The notes under the pieces were generated by a model. The model did not search any database. It was not told the DNA's origin and saw only the letters and a program-made list of their open reading frames with translations. The position numbers and the translations under genes were made by a program. Shown in pieces: positions 54,611 to 63,240 of a DNA stretch of 64,000 nt. Each line of letters starts with the position of its first letter. The stretch's first letter is position 1. Origin of the DNA: DDH964 sp963763205 (GTDB taxonomy: Bacteria; Desulfobacterota; Desulfuromonadia; Desulfuromonadales; DDH964); contig CAVXNQ010000004.1 of NCBI GenBank assembly GCA_963763205.1, positions 62,001 through 126,000 of the forward strand, read 5' to 3'.

Positions 54611-55942
54611 ATGCGTAAGGGACGGCGGACGACCCTCTTCATTCTGATTCTGGCCCTGGTCATGCTCGGCTGGCTCTCCAGCGGCAAGCTCAATCCGCCG
54701 GCGATTGCCGAGTCGGGTGCCGATTACCAGGAACTCAAGCTTTTTACCGACGTGCTGTCCATCGTTCGCAAGAGCTATGTGGAAGAGGTGCCGATGAAGG
54801 ATCTCATCTACGGCGCCATCAATGGCATGCTGAGCTCTCTCGACCCCCATTCCTCGTTCATGCCGCCCGACGTCTACAAGGAGATGAAAGTCGATACCCA
54901 GGGAGAGTTCGGTGGCTTGGGGATCGAGATCACCATCCGTGACCATGTCCTGACCATCGTTTCACCGATCGAGGATACGCCGGCTTTTCGCGCCGGGCTG
55001 CAGGCCGGCGATCAGATCATCAAAATCGACGAGGAATTCACCAAGGACATGACCATCATGGATGCGGTGAAGAAGATGCGCGGTCCCAAAGGGACCAAGG
55101 TGACGATTACCGTCATGCGCGAAGGGTTCGACAAACCCAAGGATTTCACGCTGGTTCGGGAACTGATCAAGATCCAGAGTGTGAAGGCGAAAACCCTGGA
55201 GGACGGTTTCGGTTACGTGCGGTTGACTCAGTTCCAGGAACGGACCGCCGATGACCTGGAGAAGGCCCTCGCCCAGCTGCACCAGAACAACCCCCAGGGG
55301 CTGGACGGGCTGATCCTCGATTTGCGCAACAACCCCGGCGGGTTGTTGGACCAGGCGGTCAAGGTTGCCGACCACTTCCTGGACAAGGGCCTGATCGTCT
55401 ACACCGAGGGGCGGGAGGAGGGGAGCAACATGAAGTTCGCCGCCCACCAGGATGGAACCGAACCGGGCTACCCGATGGTGGTCCTCATCAACGGCGGCAG
55501 CGCCAGTGCCTCGGAAATCGTCGCCGGAGCCCTGCATGACCACGAGCGGGCAGTCATCATGGGGACGCAAAGTTTCGGCAAGGGATCGGTGCAGACGGTG
55601 ATGTCGCTGAGCGATTCGTCGGGGCTACGGCTGACGACAGCCCTCTACTACACGCCGGCCGGGATCTCCATCCAGGCCAAAGGGATCACACCGGATATCG
55701 TGGTGCGGCCGATGGAGGTCAAAGAGGCCAAGGAGGGCGAGGACGGTGCGCGGCTGCGCGAAAAGGATCTTGCCAAGCATTTCGAGGGGGAGAGCCCGAA
55801 ATCGACTCCGGCGCCGTCCGCGACCCCGGAGCTGAAGTTCCATCTCGACCAGGCGGCCCGGGAAGATTACCAGTTGCTGCGGGCTCTCGACCTGCTCAAA
55901 GGCTACCGCATCATGCAGGAGATGACCCGCAAGGCCGCCTGA
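54611..55942 (+). CDS. ctp: C-terminal processing peptidase (S41 family, Ctp)
   Basis: This 443-residue secreted protease has an N-terminal membrane/signal segment (TLFILILALVMLGWLSSG), a PDZ domain (~95-170: GEFGGLGIEITIRDHVLTIVSPIEDTPAFRAGLQAGDQIIKIDEE) and a catalytic domain. Its Ser is in NGGSASASEIVAGAL and its general-base Lys in TQSFGKGSVQT. It trims C-termini or degrades periplasmic proteins, including cell-wall hydrolases. It lies 17 bp after envC, continuing the operon. Confidence 0.95.
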   Translation: MRKGRRTTLFILILALVMLGWLSSGKLNPPAIAESGADYQELKLFTDVLSIVRKSYVEEVPMKDLIYGAINGMLSSLDPHSSFMPPDVYKEMKVDTQGEFGGLGIEITIRDHVLTIVSPIEDTPAFRAGLQAGDQIIKIDEEFTKDMTIMDAVKKMRGPKGTKVTITVMREGFDKPKDFTLVRELIKIQSVKAKTLEDGFGYVRLTQFQERTADDLEKALAQLHQNNPQGLDGLILDLRNNPGGLLDQAVKVADHFLDKGLIVYTEGREEGSNMKFAAHQDGTEPGYPMVVLINGGSASASEIVAGALHDHERAVIMGTQSFGKGSVQTVMSLSDSSGLRLTTALYYTPAGISIQAKGITPDIVVRPMEVKEAKEGEDGARLREKDLAKHFEGESPKSTPAPSATPELKFHLDQAAREDYQLLRALDLLKGYRIMQEMTRKAA

Positions 55943-55993
55943 ACCATCGCCTAACCCCGGGCGGCGCCGCGCCCCCGTTACCTCGGATTCTTC

Positions 55994-57178
55994 ATGTCTG
56001 CCAAGAAAAAATCGTCGCGGCGCAAACCGTCCCGCCGGCCGGCCAAGGGTCCCTTGACCCTGAAACTCTGGTTCGCCGCGGTCTTCCTGGTCGGTTTCGT
56101 CCTGGCCTGCCTGCTGCTGCTCGGGGTACTTCGCACCCGGTTTATGACGCCTGCGCCGCAACCGGCACCGGCCGTCGCGCCGACGGTCGGGCCGGTTGCG
56201 CCACCTTCTCCGCCAAGAGCCGTCGCCGCGGATTGGACGGAGATCCTCGGCTTGCTCAAGGAGCAGGGTTGGGCGGGGGAATTGTCGGGGGTGGCGGAAC
56301 CTGGAGGAGACTGGCAGTATGTCGTTGCCCGCCCCCTGCCGGCCCTGGCCGAACTGGAGGGCTTCGCCTCCCGCCTTAACCGGCTGCCCGGAACGACGGC
56401 GGCGATCGTCCCCCACCATGGCCTGCGCCTGACCCTGGCGGACGGCCGGCGCGGGATGATCCTGTTCCAGGCGCCGCCGCTGGTGCCGTCCGGGGAGAAG
56501 CTCCCCCGCCTGGCCATCATCGTCGATGACCTCGGGCGCGACCTGGGCGCCCTGCGGCAGCTGCTGGCCATCGATCTTCCCCTGACCCTGTCCATCCTCC
56601 CCGGCGAAGCCCATGCGCGGGAATCCGCCATCGCCGCCCATGAAGGCGGGCGCGAGGTCCTGATCCACATTCCCATGGAGCCGCAGGGCTACCCGGCGGT
56701 CAACCCCGGCGCCGACGCCCTCTTCGTCAGCGCCTCCCCCGATGAACTGCGCCGGCGCTTCCAGGGGTACGTGGCGGAGGTGCCGTATGCGGTGGGGGGA
56801 AACAACCACATGGGGTCCCGGTTCACCGAGGATGTCGAGGGGATGGCGGTGGTGCTGGAGCAGCTGCGGGAGGCGGGACTCTTCTTTGTCGACAGCCGGA
56901 CCACCGGCGCGTCGGTGGCCTACGACCTGGCCCGGCGGGCGGGTATTCCCACCGCCCAGCGCGACATCTTTCTCGACAACGTCCAGGATGAGGCGAAAAT
57001 CGGGGCCGAGATCCACAAGCTGATCCGGCTGGCCCGCCAGCGGGGCCGGGCCATCGCTATCTGTCACCCCCACCCGACCACCCTGGCGGCGCTGCGCCGG
57101 GCTGTCCCGGAGCTGCATGCGGCAGGCGTCGAGTTGGTCCCGGTCTCAAGCCTGGTGGCGGTGGCCCCCGCTCAATAG
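55994..57178 (+). CDS. Divergent polysaccharide deacetylase family protein (YibQ-like)
   Basis: This 394-residue protein has a transmembrane anchor (LWFAAVFLVGFVLACLLLLGVL), a Pro/Ala linker, a ~90-residue membrane-proximal domain and a divergent NodB-type domain: LAIIVDDLGRDLGALRQLL, HEGGREVLIHIPMEPQGYP, GGNNHMGSRFTED, FFVDSRTTGASVAYDLA and IAICHPHPTTL. The family is usually next to envC and ctp and is presumed to act on cell-wall glycans. Its 3-prime end overlaps the convergent ParA-like gene by 7 bp. Confidence 0.9.
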   Translation: MSAKKKSSRRKPSRRPAKGPLTLKLWFAAVFLVGFVLACLLLLGVLRTRFMTPAPQPAPAVAPTVGPVAPPSPPRAVAADWTEILGLLKEQGWAGELSGVAEPGGDWQYVVARPLPALAELEGFASRLNRLPGTTAAIVPHHGLRLTLADGRRGMILFQAPPLVPSGEKLPRLAIIVDDLGRDLGALRQLLAIDLPLTLSILPGEAHARESAIAAHEGGREVLIHIPMEPQGYPAVNPGADALFVSASPDELRRRFQGYVAEVPYAVGGNNHMGSRFTEDVEGMAVVLEQLREAGLFFVDSRTTGASVAYDLARRAGIPTAQRDIFLDNVQDEAKIGAEIHKLIRLARQRGRAIAICHPHPTTLAALRRAVPELHAAGVELVPVSSLVAVAPAQ

Positions 57179-58563
57179 AACTGTCCGGCGATGCGTGCGG
57201 CGGCTGCCCGGAACGCGCCATGCTGCTCGTCGTAGAGAATCTCTTCCGGCACGTCGGTGCTGACCCGGCGCACCAGCAGGAAATCGTCTCCCAGCCGTCC
57301 CTGTTCATCGCACAGGGTGCGCCGGGCCAGACGCTGCAGCAGCCGTTCGACGTCCCGGCCGGAGGTCTCCTCCAGGTCGACGACCTTGTGGGAAACCTCC
57401 AGGCCCTCTTCGTCGAAACGGTAGAAGGAGAGTTGCTGGCGGTAGAAGCTCCGGGTCCCGGGCGCCCGGCGCAGGACGAAATAGGAGCGCAGGGCCGATT
57501 CCCGGAAGAGTTCCCGCAGTGGATCGCCGTCGGCCGGCTCCTTGGCCGCCTGATAGATATTCCGGAAGACCATGCTGGCAAAACACTCTTCTTCCAAATA
57601 ACCGGTCAGGGTGCCGCTGCCGGTTTCCGCATAATACCCCGCTGCCCCGATGTTCCCCTCCTGCACCAGCTCCCGCTCGCACACCAGGCAGCTGCGCTGC
57701 AGGGCGGCGAAGCGCCCGGCGAAGGCGGCGCTGCGCTGTTCGCGGCGGAGTTGTTGGACGTGCGCCAGGGCCGTCAGCCGCAGCTCGTCGCAGTCGCGCA
57801 TGTCCAGGAAGACCTGGCGGGCCAGGTGGCTGAACTGCAGGTGGACTTCCGTTCCGCGGCCATGGGTGATGATCGGATAAATCCGGCCGGCGGGATTGGT
57901 GTTCAGAGATTCGACCTTGGGGCTCTTGGCGATGTAACCTTCCAGGCACCGATAGCCGCGGTTGATGGCATAGGCCTTGAGCAGCTGATAGAGGTCGCGG
58001 AAAGGACCGTCGTAGCGAATCCGCGAATCGATCAGGCAGGGCAGGATGCGCAGGGCCCTTTTGGCCAGTCCCTGTTCGGCGAAGAAGGCGTAGAGGTGCC
58101 GGCAGTTCTCCAGGGAAGGCATATCCTTGACCGGAACGATGACCCGGTCGGCGGCATACAGGGCGTTGCGGGTAAAAACGTCCAGATCGGGGCGGGTATC
58201 GATGATCAGCACCCCGGAGAGCCGGGAGGCGCAGAGGCTGCGGGCCAGGATATCGGGGGCGGCCAGCCGTTCGCGCAGGCCGGCAAGATCGCGCTGGGAG
58301 GGAATGAACTGCACCCCGTACTCGCCGATCTCGATCAATTCCTCGGCGGGAGTGCCGCGCAGCAGATCAGCGACATCGCCCCGCGGGGCGTCGCGACCGA
58401 TCCGGAACATGCGGTCGACTGAAAAATGGTTGTCGAAGCTGAACAGGGTGACCGGCAGGTCCTCGCAGAGGGCCTTGAGGTAGATGGCGAGATTGGTCGC
58501 CAGGGTGGTCTTCCCGACGCCCCCCTTCTCGCTGGATATGGTCACCACGTAAAGTTGGGACAT
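57172..58563 (-). CDS. ParA-like ATPase with long C-terminal extension
   Basis: This 463-residue protein has residues ~1-250 forming a deviant-Walker/MinD-ParA ATPase: KGGVGKTTLATNLAIYL (12-28), a switch Asp122 in VLIIDTRPDLDVF, and VIVPVKDMPSLENCRHL. The following ~210 residues have a Cys292-x2-Cys295 pair (SCLVCERELVQEG) and a helical region ending in ARIAGQFY. I do not recognise the extension. No ParB partner is adjacent, so this is probably an orphan positioning ATPase. It faces the deacetylase and is divergent from xseA. Confidence 0.85.
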   Translation of the reverse strand: MSQLYVVTISSEKGGVGKTTLATNLAIYLKALCEDLPVTLFSFDNHFSVDRMFRIGRDAPRGDVADLLRGTPAEELIEIGEYGVQFIPSQRDLAGLRERLAAPDILARSLCASRLSGVLIIDTRPDLDVFTRNALYAADRVIVPVKDMPSLENCRHLYAFFAEQGLAKRALRILPCLIDSRIRYDGPFRDLYQLLKAYAINRGYRCLEGYIAKSPKVESLNTNPAGRIYPIITHGRGTEVHLQFSHLARQVFLDMRDCDELRLTALAHVQQLRREQRSAAFAGRFAALQRSCLVCERELVQEGNIGAAGYYAETGSGTLTGYLEEECFASMVFRNIYQAAKEPADGDPLRELFRESALRSYFVLRRAPGTRSFYRQQLSFYRFDEEGLEVSHKVVDLEETSGRDVERLLQRLARRTLCDEQGRLGDDFLLVRRVSTDVPEEILYDEQHGAFRAAAARIAGQFY

Positions 58564-58654
58564 GGCGGTTCCTTGGTCTGTCGAGGGATCTCTATATATA
58601 GGGAATCAGGCCGCTGATGTCAAATCAAAACCACAATATCTGGTAGTCGCCATC

Positions 58655-59854
58655 ATGAATGAAACCATGCCGCGCCTGACCGTTTCCCGTCTGGTGGCCC
58701 TGCTGCGGGAAACCGTCGAGGATAATTTCGTCCAGGTCCTGGTGGAAGGAGAGCTGTCCAATTTCGCCGCTCCGGCTTCGGGGCACTGGTACTTTACCCT
58801 CAAGGACGACCAGGCCCAGTTGCGGGCGGTGATGTTCCGCGTTCAGAACCGGCTGTTGCGCTTTCTGCCGGAAAACGGCATGCAGGTCGCCTGCAGCGGG
58901 CGGGTATCCGTCTACAGCCAGCGCGGCGAGCTGCAGCTGATCGTCGACGCCCTCCACCCCCTCGGCGCCGGTGGCCTGCAACTGGCCTTCGAGCAGTTGA
59001 AGACCCGCCTGGCTGCAGAAGGGCTGTTTGCCGCCGAGCGCAAACGGCCCCTGCCCGCGCATCCGGCCACGGTGGGGGTGGTCACCTCGGCGACCGGCGC
59101 GGCCATTTACGACATCCTCAACGTCCTTCGCCGCCGCGCCGCCGGACTGCGGATCATCCTGCGCCCGGTCCGGGTCCAGGGGGAGGGGGCTCCCGCGGAG
59201 ATCGCCGAGGCGATCGGCGACCTCAACCGCCAGGGGCTGGCCGAAGTGCTGATCGTCGGCCGGGGCGGCGGTTCGCTGGAGGATCTCTGGGCGTTCAATA
59301 CCGAGGTGGTGGCGCGGGCGATTGCCGCTTCCGCCATGCCGGTGATTTCCGCCGTCGGCCACGAAATCGACGTCACCATCGCCGATTTCGTGGCCGACCT
59401 GCGGGCGCCGACGCCGAGTGCCGCCGCCGAGCTGGTGGCCGCCAGCCGCTTGGAGCTGGAGCGGCATCTCGATCACCTGGTGCTGCGCCTCGCCGGCCAG
59501 ATCCGGGGGCGGCTGGCTTTGTGGGAGGAGCGCGTGGCCGGTTTCAAGGGGCGGCTGCGCTCCCCCCTGGCCGACCTCGCCCTCTCCCGGCAGCGCCACC
59601 TGGCGCTGGAACGGCGCCTGCTGCGCGCCTGGCAGGGGCGGCTACGCGAAACCGCCGGGCAGCTCGCCACCCTGGGGGCCCGGCTCGACGCGCTCTCGCC
59701 GCTGCGCACCCTGGAACGGGGATACGCGGTCGCCGTGGCCGAAAAGGACGGCCGGGTGGTCACCGACGCGCGGGACCTGGCGGCGGGCGACCGGCTGCAG
59801 CTCCTCTTGGCCCGGGGCCGGGCGCGGGTGGTGGTCGAGGGGACGGATGCCTGA
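58655..59854 (+). CDS. xseA: Exodeoxyribonuclease VII large subunit
   Basis: The 399-residue protein has an N-terminal OB fold (VLVEGELSNFAAPASGHWYFTLKDDQAQLRAVMFR), the catalytic-domain motifs VGVVTSATGAAIYDILNVLRRR, VLIVGRGGGSLEDLWAFN and SAVGHEIDVTIADFVADLRAPTPSAAAEL, a coiled coil, and the C-terminal RGYAVA motif. Start ATG 58655. It forms exonuclease VII with XseB, encoded 147 bp downstream, and degrades single-stranded DNA. Confidence 0.95.
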   Translation: MNETMPRLTVSRLVALLRETVEDNFVQVLVEGELSNFAAPASGHWYFTLKDDQAQLRAVMFRVQNRLLRFLPENGMQVACSGRVSVYSQRGELQLIVDALHPLGAGGLQLAFEQLKTRLAAEGLFAAERKRPLPAHPATVGVVTSATGAAIYDILNVLRRRAAGLRIILRPVRVQGEGAPAEIAEAIGDLNRQGLAEVLIVGRGGGSLEDLWAFNTEVVARAIAASAMPVISAVGHEIDVTIADFVADLRAPTPSAAAELVAASRLELERHLDHLVLRLAGQIRGRLALWEERVAGFKGRLRSPLADLALSRQRHLALERRLLRAWQGRLRETAGQLATLGARLDALSPLRTLERGYAVAVAEKDGRVVTDARDLAAGDRLQLLLARGRARVVVEGTDA

Positions 59855-60001
59855 ACCCCGGCGCCGGCCGGGAAGACGGGCGCCCTACGGGGCAGCCGGC
59901 GACCGGAAGATGGTTCCCTGCGCCGGTCCCGATACCGGGAAAAATCTTGACTCGACCAGGGCCTACGGCAATAATTGAAGTTCCGGCTCAAGGAGAGAAT
60001 G

Positions 60002-60250
60002 ATGACGAAGAAAAAACCGGTAACCCTCTCTATTGAAGCAGAGCTCAAGGCCTTGGAAACCGCGGTTGAGCGCCTGGAACAGGGGGACCTCCCGCTTGAG
60101 GAGGCGCTGGCCTGTTTCGAACAGGGGGTGCAGGCCGCAAGCCGTTGCCAGGGGCTGCTCAAGGATGTCGAAACGCGGGTCGAGTGCCTGCTCAAGGATC
60201 GGGCCGGCGATCTTCACCTCGAAGCGTTCCCCATCGATGAGGGCGATTGA
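60002..60250 (+). CDS. xseB: Exodeoxyribonuclease VII small subunit
   Basis: This small helical protein (82 residues from ATG 60002) has the XseB pattern LETAVERLEQGDLPLEEALACFEQGVQ. Two adjacent ATGs (59999 and 60002) follow AGGAG; the second gives a better 6-base spacing. Several copies bind one XseA. The gene overlaps or directly abuts ispA. Confidence 0.93.
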   Translation: MTKKKPVTLSIEAELKALETAVERLEQGDLPLEEALACFEQGVQAASRCQGLLKDVETRVECLLKDRAGDLHLEAFPIDEGD

Positions 60251-60254
60251 CGTG

Positions 60255-61145
60255 ATGGATCTGAAAGCCTACCTCGGCGAACGCCAACAGCGGGTCGACC
60301 AGGCCCTGGCGCGGTTCCTTCCCGCCGAGGATACCCTGCCGGCGAATCTGCACAAGGCCATGCGCTATTCGGTCTTTGCCGGCGGCAAGCGCATCCGGCC
60401 GATTCTGATGATCGCCGCCTGCGAGGCCGCCGGCGGGGATCCCGTGCTGGTGTTGCCGGTCGCCTGCGCCATGGAGATGATCCATACCTACTCGCTGATT
60501 CACGACGATCTTCCGGCGATGGACGACGACGACTTCCGCCGCGGACGCCCCACCAACCACAAGGTCTTCGGCGAGGCCACGGCGATTCTCGCCGGTGACG
60601 GCCTGCTCACCGAGGCCTTCGTGCTGCTCAGCAATCCCGAGCTCCAGAGCGGGATTGCGCCTGCGGTCACCCGGGAGGTGATTCACACCCTGGCCCGCTG
60701 CGCCGGCAGCCTCGGCATGGTCGGCGGTCAGGTGGTGGACATGGAATCGGAAGGGAAGGGGGTCGACCTGCCGACCCTGGAGTATATCCATACCCACAAG
60801 ACCGGGGCCCTGATCCTGGCCGCCCTGCAGTGCGGCGCCCTGATCGGCGGCGCGTCCGCTGACGCCTTCCAGGCCCTGAGCCGCTACGGTGAGGCGGCGG
60901 GACTCGCCTTTCAGGTCGCCGACGACATCCTCGACGTGATCGGCGACCTGACCGAGATCGGCAAGGATGTCGGCAGCGACCAGGCGCGGGGCAAGGCGAC
61001 CTATGTTGCCCTGTTGGGCCTCGATGGAGCGCGGGAGCGCGCCCGGGAGCTTCGCGATCTGGCGGTGGCCGCTCTCGAGCCGCTCGGCGCCCCGGCCGAG
61101 CCGCTGCGGCAGATCGCCCATTACATCGTCAACCGCAGTTCCTAA
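60255..61145 (+). CDS. ispA: Polyprenyl (farnesyl/geranyl) diphosphate synthase
   Basis: This 296-residue trans-prenyltransferase has FARM IHDDLPAMDDDDFRRGRPT and SARM FQVADDILD, with GGKRIRP near the N-terminus. It condenses IPP with allylic diphosphates in isoprenoid synthesis. The chain-length region before the FARM (AMEMIHTYSLIH) suggests a short-chain product. In-frame GTG 60252 is an alternative start. It sits between xseB and dxs, the usual order for isoprenoid genes. Confidence 0.95.
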   Translation: MDLKAYLGERQQRVDQALARFLPAEDTLPANLHKAMRYSVFAGGKRIRPILMIAACEAAGGDPVLVLPVACAMEMIHTYSLIHDDLPAMDDDDFRRGRPTNHKVFGEATAILAGDGLLTEAFVLLSNPELQSGIAPAVTREVIHTLARCAGSLGMVGGQVVDMESEGKGVDLPTLEYIHTHKTGALILAALQCGALIGGASADAFQALSRYGEAAGLAFQVADDILDVIGDLTEIGKDVGSDQARGKATYVALLGLDGARERARELRDLAVAALEPLGAPAEPLRQIAHYIVNRSS

Positions 61146-61157
61146 CCAAGGCGACCC

Positions 61158-63062
61158 ATGCCCATGACCGATATCCTTGCCCGCCTGCAATCCCCCGCCG
61201 AGCTCAAGGAGCTTTCCCCTGCCGAGCTTGAGACCCTGGCCGGGGAGCTGCGCAGCACGATCATCGAAACCGTTGCCCGGACCGGCGGCCACCTCGCCAG
61301 TTCGCTCGGCGTGGTCGAACTGACCATTGCCCTGCACCGGGTGCTCGACACCCCCCGGGACAAGATCGTCTGGGATGTCGGCCACCAGGCCTATGCCCAC
61401 AAGCTCCTCACCGGCCGTCTCGAGCGCTTTCATACCCTGCGCCAGCTCGACGGCATCAGCGGTTTCCCCAAGCGGCAGGAGAGTCCCTACGATTGTTTCG
61501 ACGTCGGCCACTCCAGCACCTCGATCTCGGCGGCCCTCGGCATGGCCGCCGCCCGGGATGCCGTCGGCGGCAGCGAGAAGGTGGTGGCAGTGATCGGCGA
61601 CGGCTCGCTGACCGCCGGTCTTGCCTTCGAGGGGCTCAACCAGGCCGGACACCTGAAAAAAGACCTGGTCGTGATCCTCAACGACAACGAGATGTCGATC
61701 TCGCCCAACGTCGGGGCGATCTCCTCATTCCTCAACCGGAAGATGACCTCCGACTTCTTCATCCGCTTTCGGCGCGAAACCGAGCACCTGCTGGGGACGG
61801 TTCCCCGCTTCGGCAAGGACCTGATCAACCTCGCCCGCCGCGCCGAGGAATCGGTCAAGGGCTTTCTGACCCCGGGGATGCTCTTCGAAGCCTTCGGTTT
61901 CGACTATGTCGGTCCCATCGATGGCCACCATTTGGACGACCTGATCGAAACCCTGGCCAACGTCACCCGCCTCAAGGGACCGCGGCTGGTGCACGTCGTC
62001 ACCAAGAAAGGAAAAGGCTTCAGCGCCGCCGAAAACTCCCCCTCGGTCTTCCACGGCGTCGGCCCCTTCGACCCCGAGAGTGGCGCGGTCCGCTCCAGCA
62101 AGGGCGGCCCGGCGAGTTTCACCGCGGTCTTCGGTCAGACCCTGGTCGAGCTCGCGGAGCGGGATTCACGGCTGGTGGCGATCACCGCGGCGATGCCCGA
62201 CGGGACGGGCCTGAGTTCGTTCGCCGCACGCTTTCCGGGGCGGTTTTTCGATGTCGGCATCGCCGAGCAGCATGCCGTGACCTTCGCCGCCGGGCTGGCC
62301 TGCCAGGGTCTGCGGCCGGTGGTGGCCCTCTACTCCACCTTTCTGCAGCGGGCCTACGACAACGTGCTGCACGACGTCTGCCTGCAGAACCTGCCGGTGA
62401 CCTTTGCCATGGATCGCGGCGGCCTGGTCGGCGCCGACGGACCGACGCACCACGGGGTCTTCGATCTCTCCTACCTGCGCCACATCCCCAACCTGACCTT
62501 CGCCGTCCCGCGCGACGAACGCCAGCTGCAACGGCTGATGGTCACCGCCCTGCGGGCCGCCGGCCCCTTCGCCTACCGCTATCCGCGGGGCAACGGGCTC
62601 GGCCTGGAGCTGACCGGAGACCCGCAACCGCTGCCGGTCGGCCGCGGGGAAAAACTGCGCCCGGGACGTGACGGAGTCATCTTCGCCCTCGGCACCATGG
62701 TCGCCCCGGCGCTGCTGGCGGCGGAAACCCTGGCTCGCGAAGGCTTGGAGCTGGCGGTGGTCGATCCCTGTTTTGTCAAACCCCTGGACGACCGGCTCCT
62801 GCTCGCCGAGGCGCAGCAAACCGGCAAAGTGGTGACCATTGAGGAGAACGTCCTCCAGGGCGGCTTCGGCAGCGCGGTGCTGGAACTTCTGGGAGATGCC
62901 GGTCTCGCCCTCCCGACCCTGCGCCTGGGACTGCCCGACCGCTTCGTCGAGCAGGGGAGCCAGGCCGAACTGCATGCCCGCTACGGCCTCGATGCGACCG
63001 GCATCGCCGCCGCGGTGCGGGCTTTCCTGCGCAACGGCCAATCCCTGGCGGTATCCGGGTAA
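61158..63062 (+). CDS. dxs: 1-deoxy-D-xylulose-5-phosphate synthase
   Basis: This 634-residue thiamine-diphosphate enzyme has DVGHQAYAHKLLTGR, IGDGSLTAGLAFEGLN, the ThDP-magnesium motif around NDNEMSISPNVGAI, GPIDGHHLDDLI, and the transketolase-like RFFDVGIAEQHAVTFAAGLA. It starts MEP isoprenoid synthesis from pyruvate and glyceraldehyde-3-phosphate, feeding IspA encoded 12 bp upstream. The frame is intact. Confidence 0.97.
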   Translation: MPMTDILARLQSPAELKELSPAELETLAGELRSTIIETVARTGGHLASSLGVVELTIALHRVLDTPRDKIVWDVGHQAYAHKLLTGRLERFHTLRQLDGISGFPKRQESPYDCFDVGHSSTSISAALGMAAARDAVGGSEKVVAVIGDGSLTAGLAFEGLNQAGHLKKDLVVILNDNEMSISPNVGAISSFLNRKMTSDFFIRFRRETEHLLGTVPRFGKDLINLARRAEESVKGFLTPGMLFEAFGFDYVGPIDGHHLDDLIETLANVTRLKGPRLVHVVTKKGKGFSAAENSPSVFHGVGPFDPESGAVRSSKGGPASFTAVFGQTLVELAERDSRLVAITAAMPDGTGLSSFAARFPGRFFDVGIAEQHAVTFAAGLACQGLRPVVALYSTFLQRAYDNVLHDVCLQNLPVTFAMDRGGLVGADGPTHHGVFDLSYLRHIPNLTFAVPRDERQLQRLMVTALRAAGPFAYRYPRGNGLGLELTGDPQPLPVGRGEKLRPGRDGVIFALGTMVAPALLAAETLAREGLELAVVDPCFVKPLDDRLLLAEAQQTGKVVTIEENVLQGGFGSAVLELLGDAGLALPTLRLGLPDRFVEQGSQAELHARYGLDATGIAAAVRAFLRNGQSLAVSG

Positions 63063-63135
63063 CTTCCGGGCGCTCCCGCCAGGCGCTTGGTGCCCCTCCT
63101 CCCACGGGGGGCCTAAAGCCACCCATCACTCTTGA

Positions 63136-63180
63136 GCAAAACAGGGCGAGGGACCGACCGGGTCCCGCGCCCTGTTTTGC
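63136..63180. terminator. Bidirectional terminator hairpin between dxs and resB
   Basis: GCAAAACAGGGCG and CGCCCTGTTTTGC form a perfect 13-bp stem, with an inner GGGACC/GGTCCC stem, between the two convergent genes. Confidence 0.8.
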
Positions 63181-63240
63181 CTTTGGCTCCAAGCGGCCAG
63201 AGTGATCCCATCCGGAAGGCCGGCAGCCCCCCGTTCCGGA

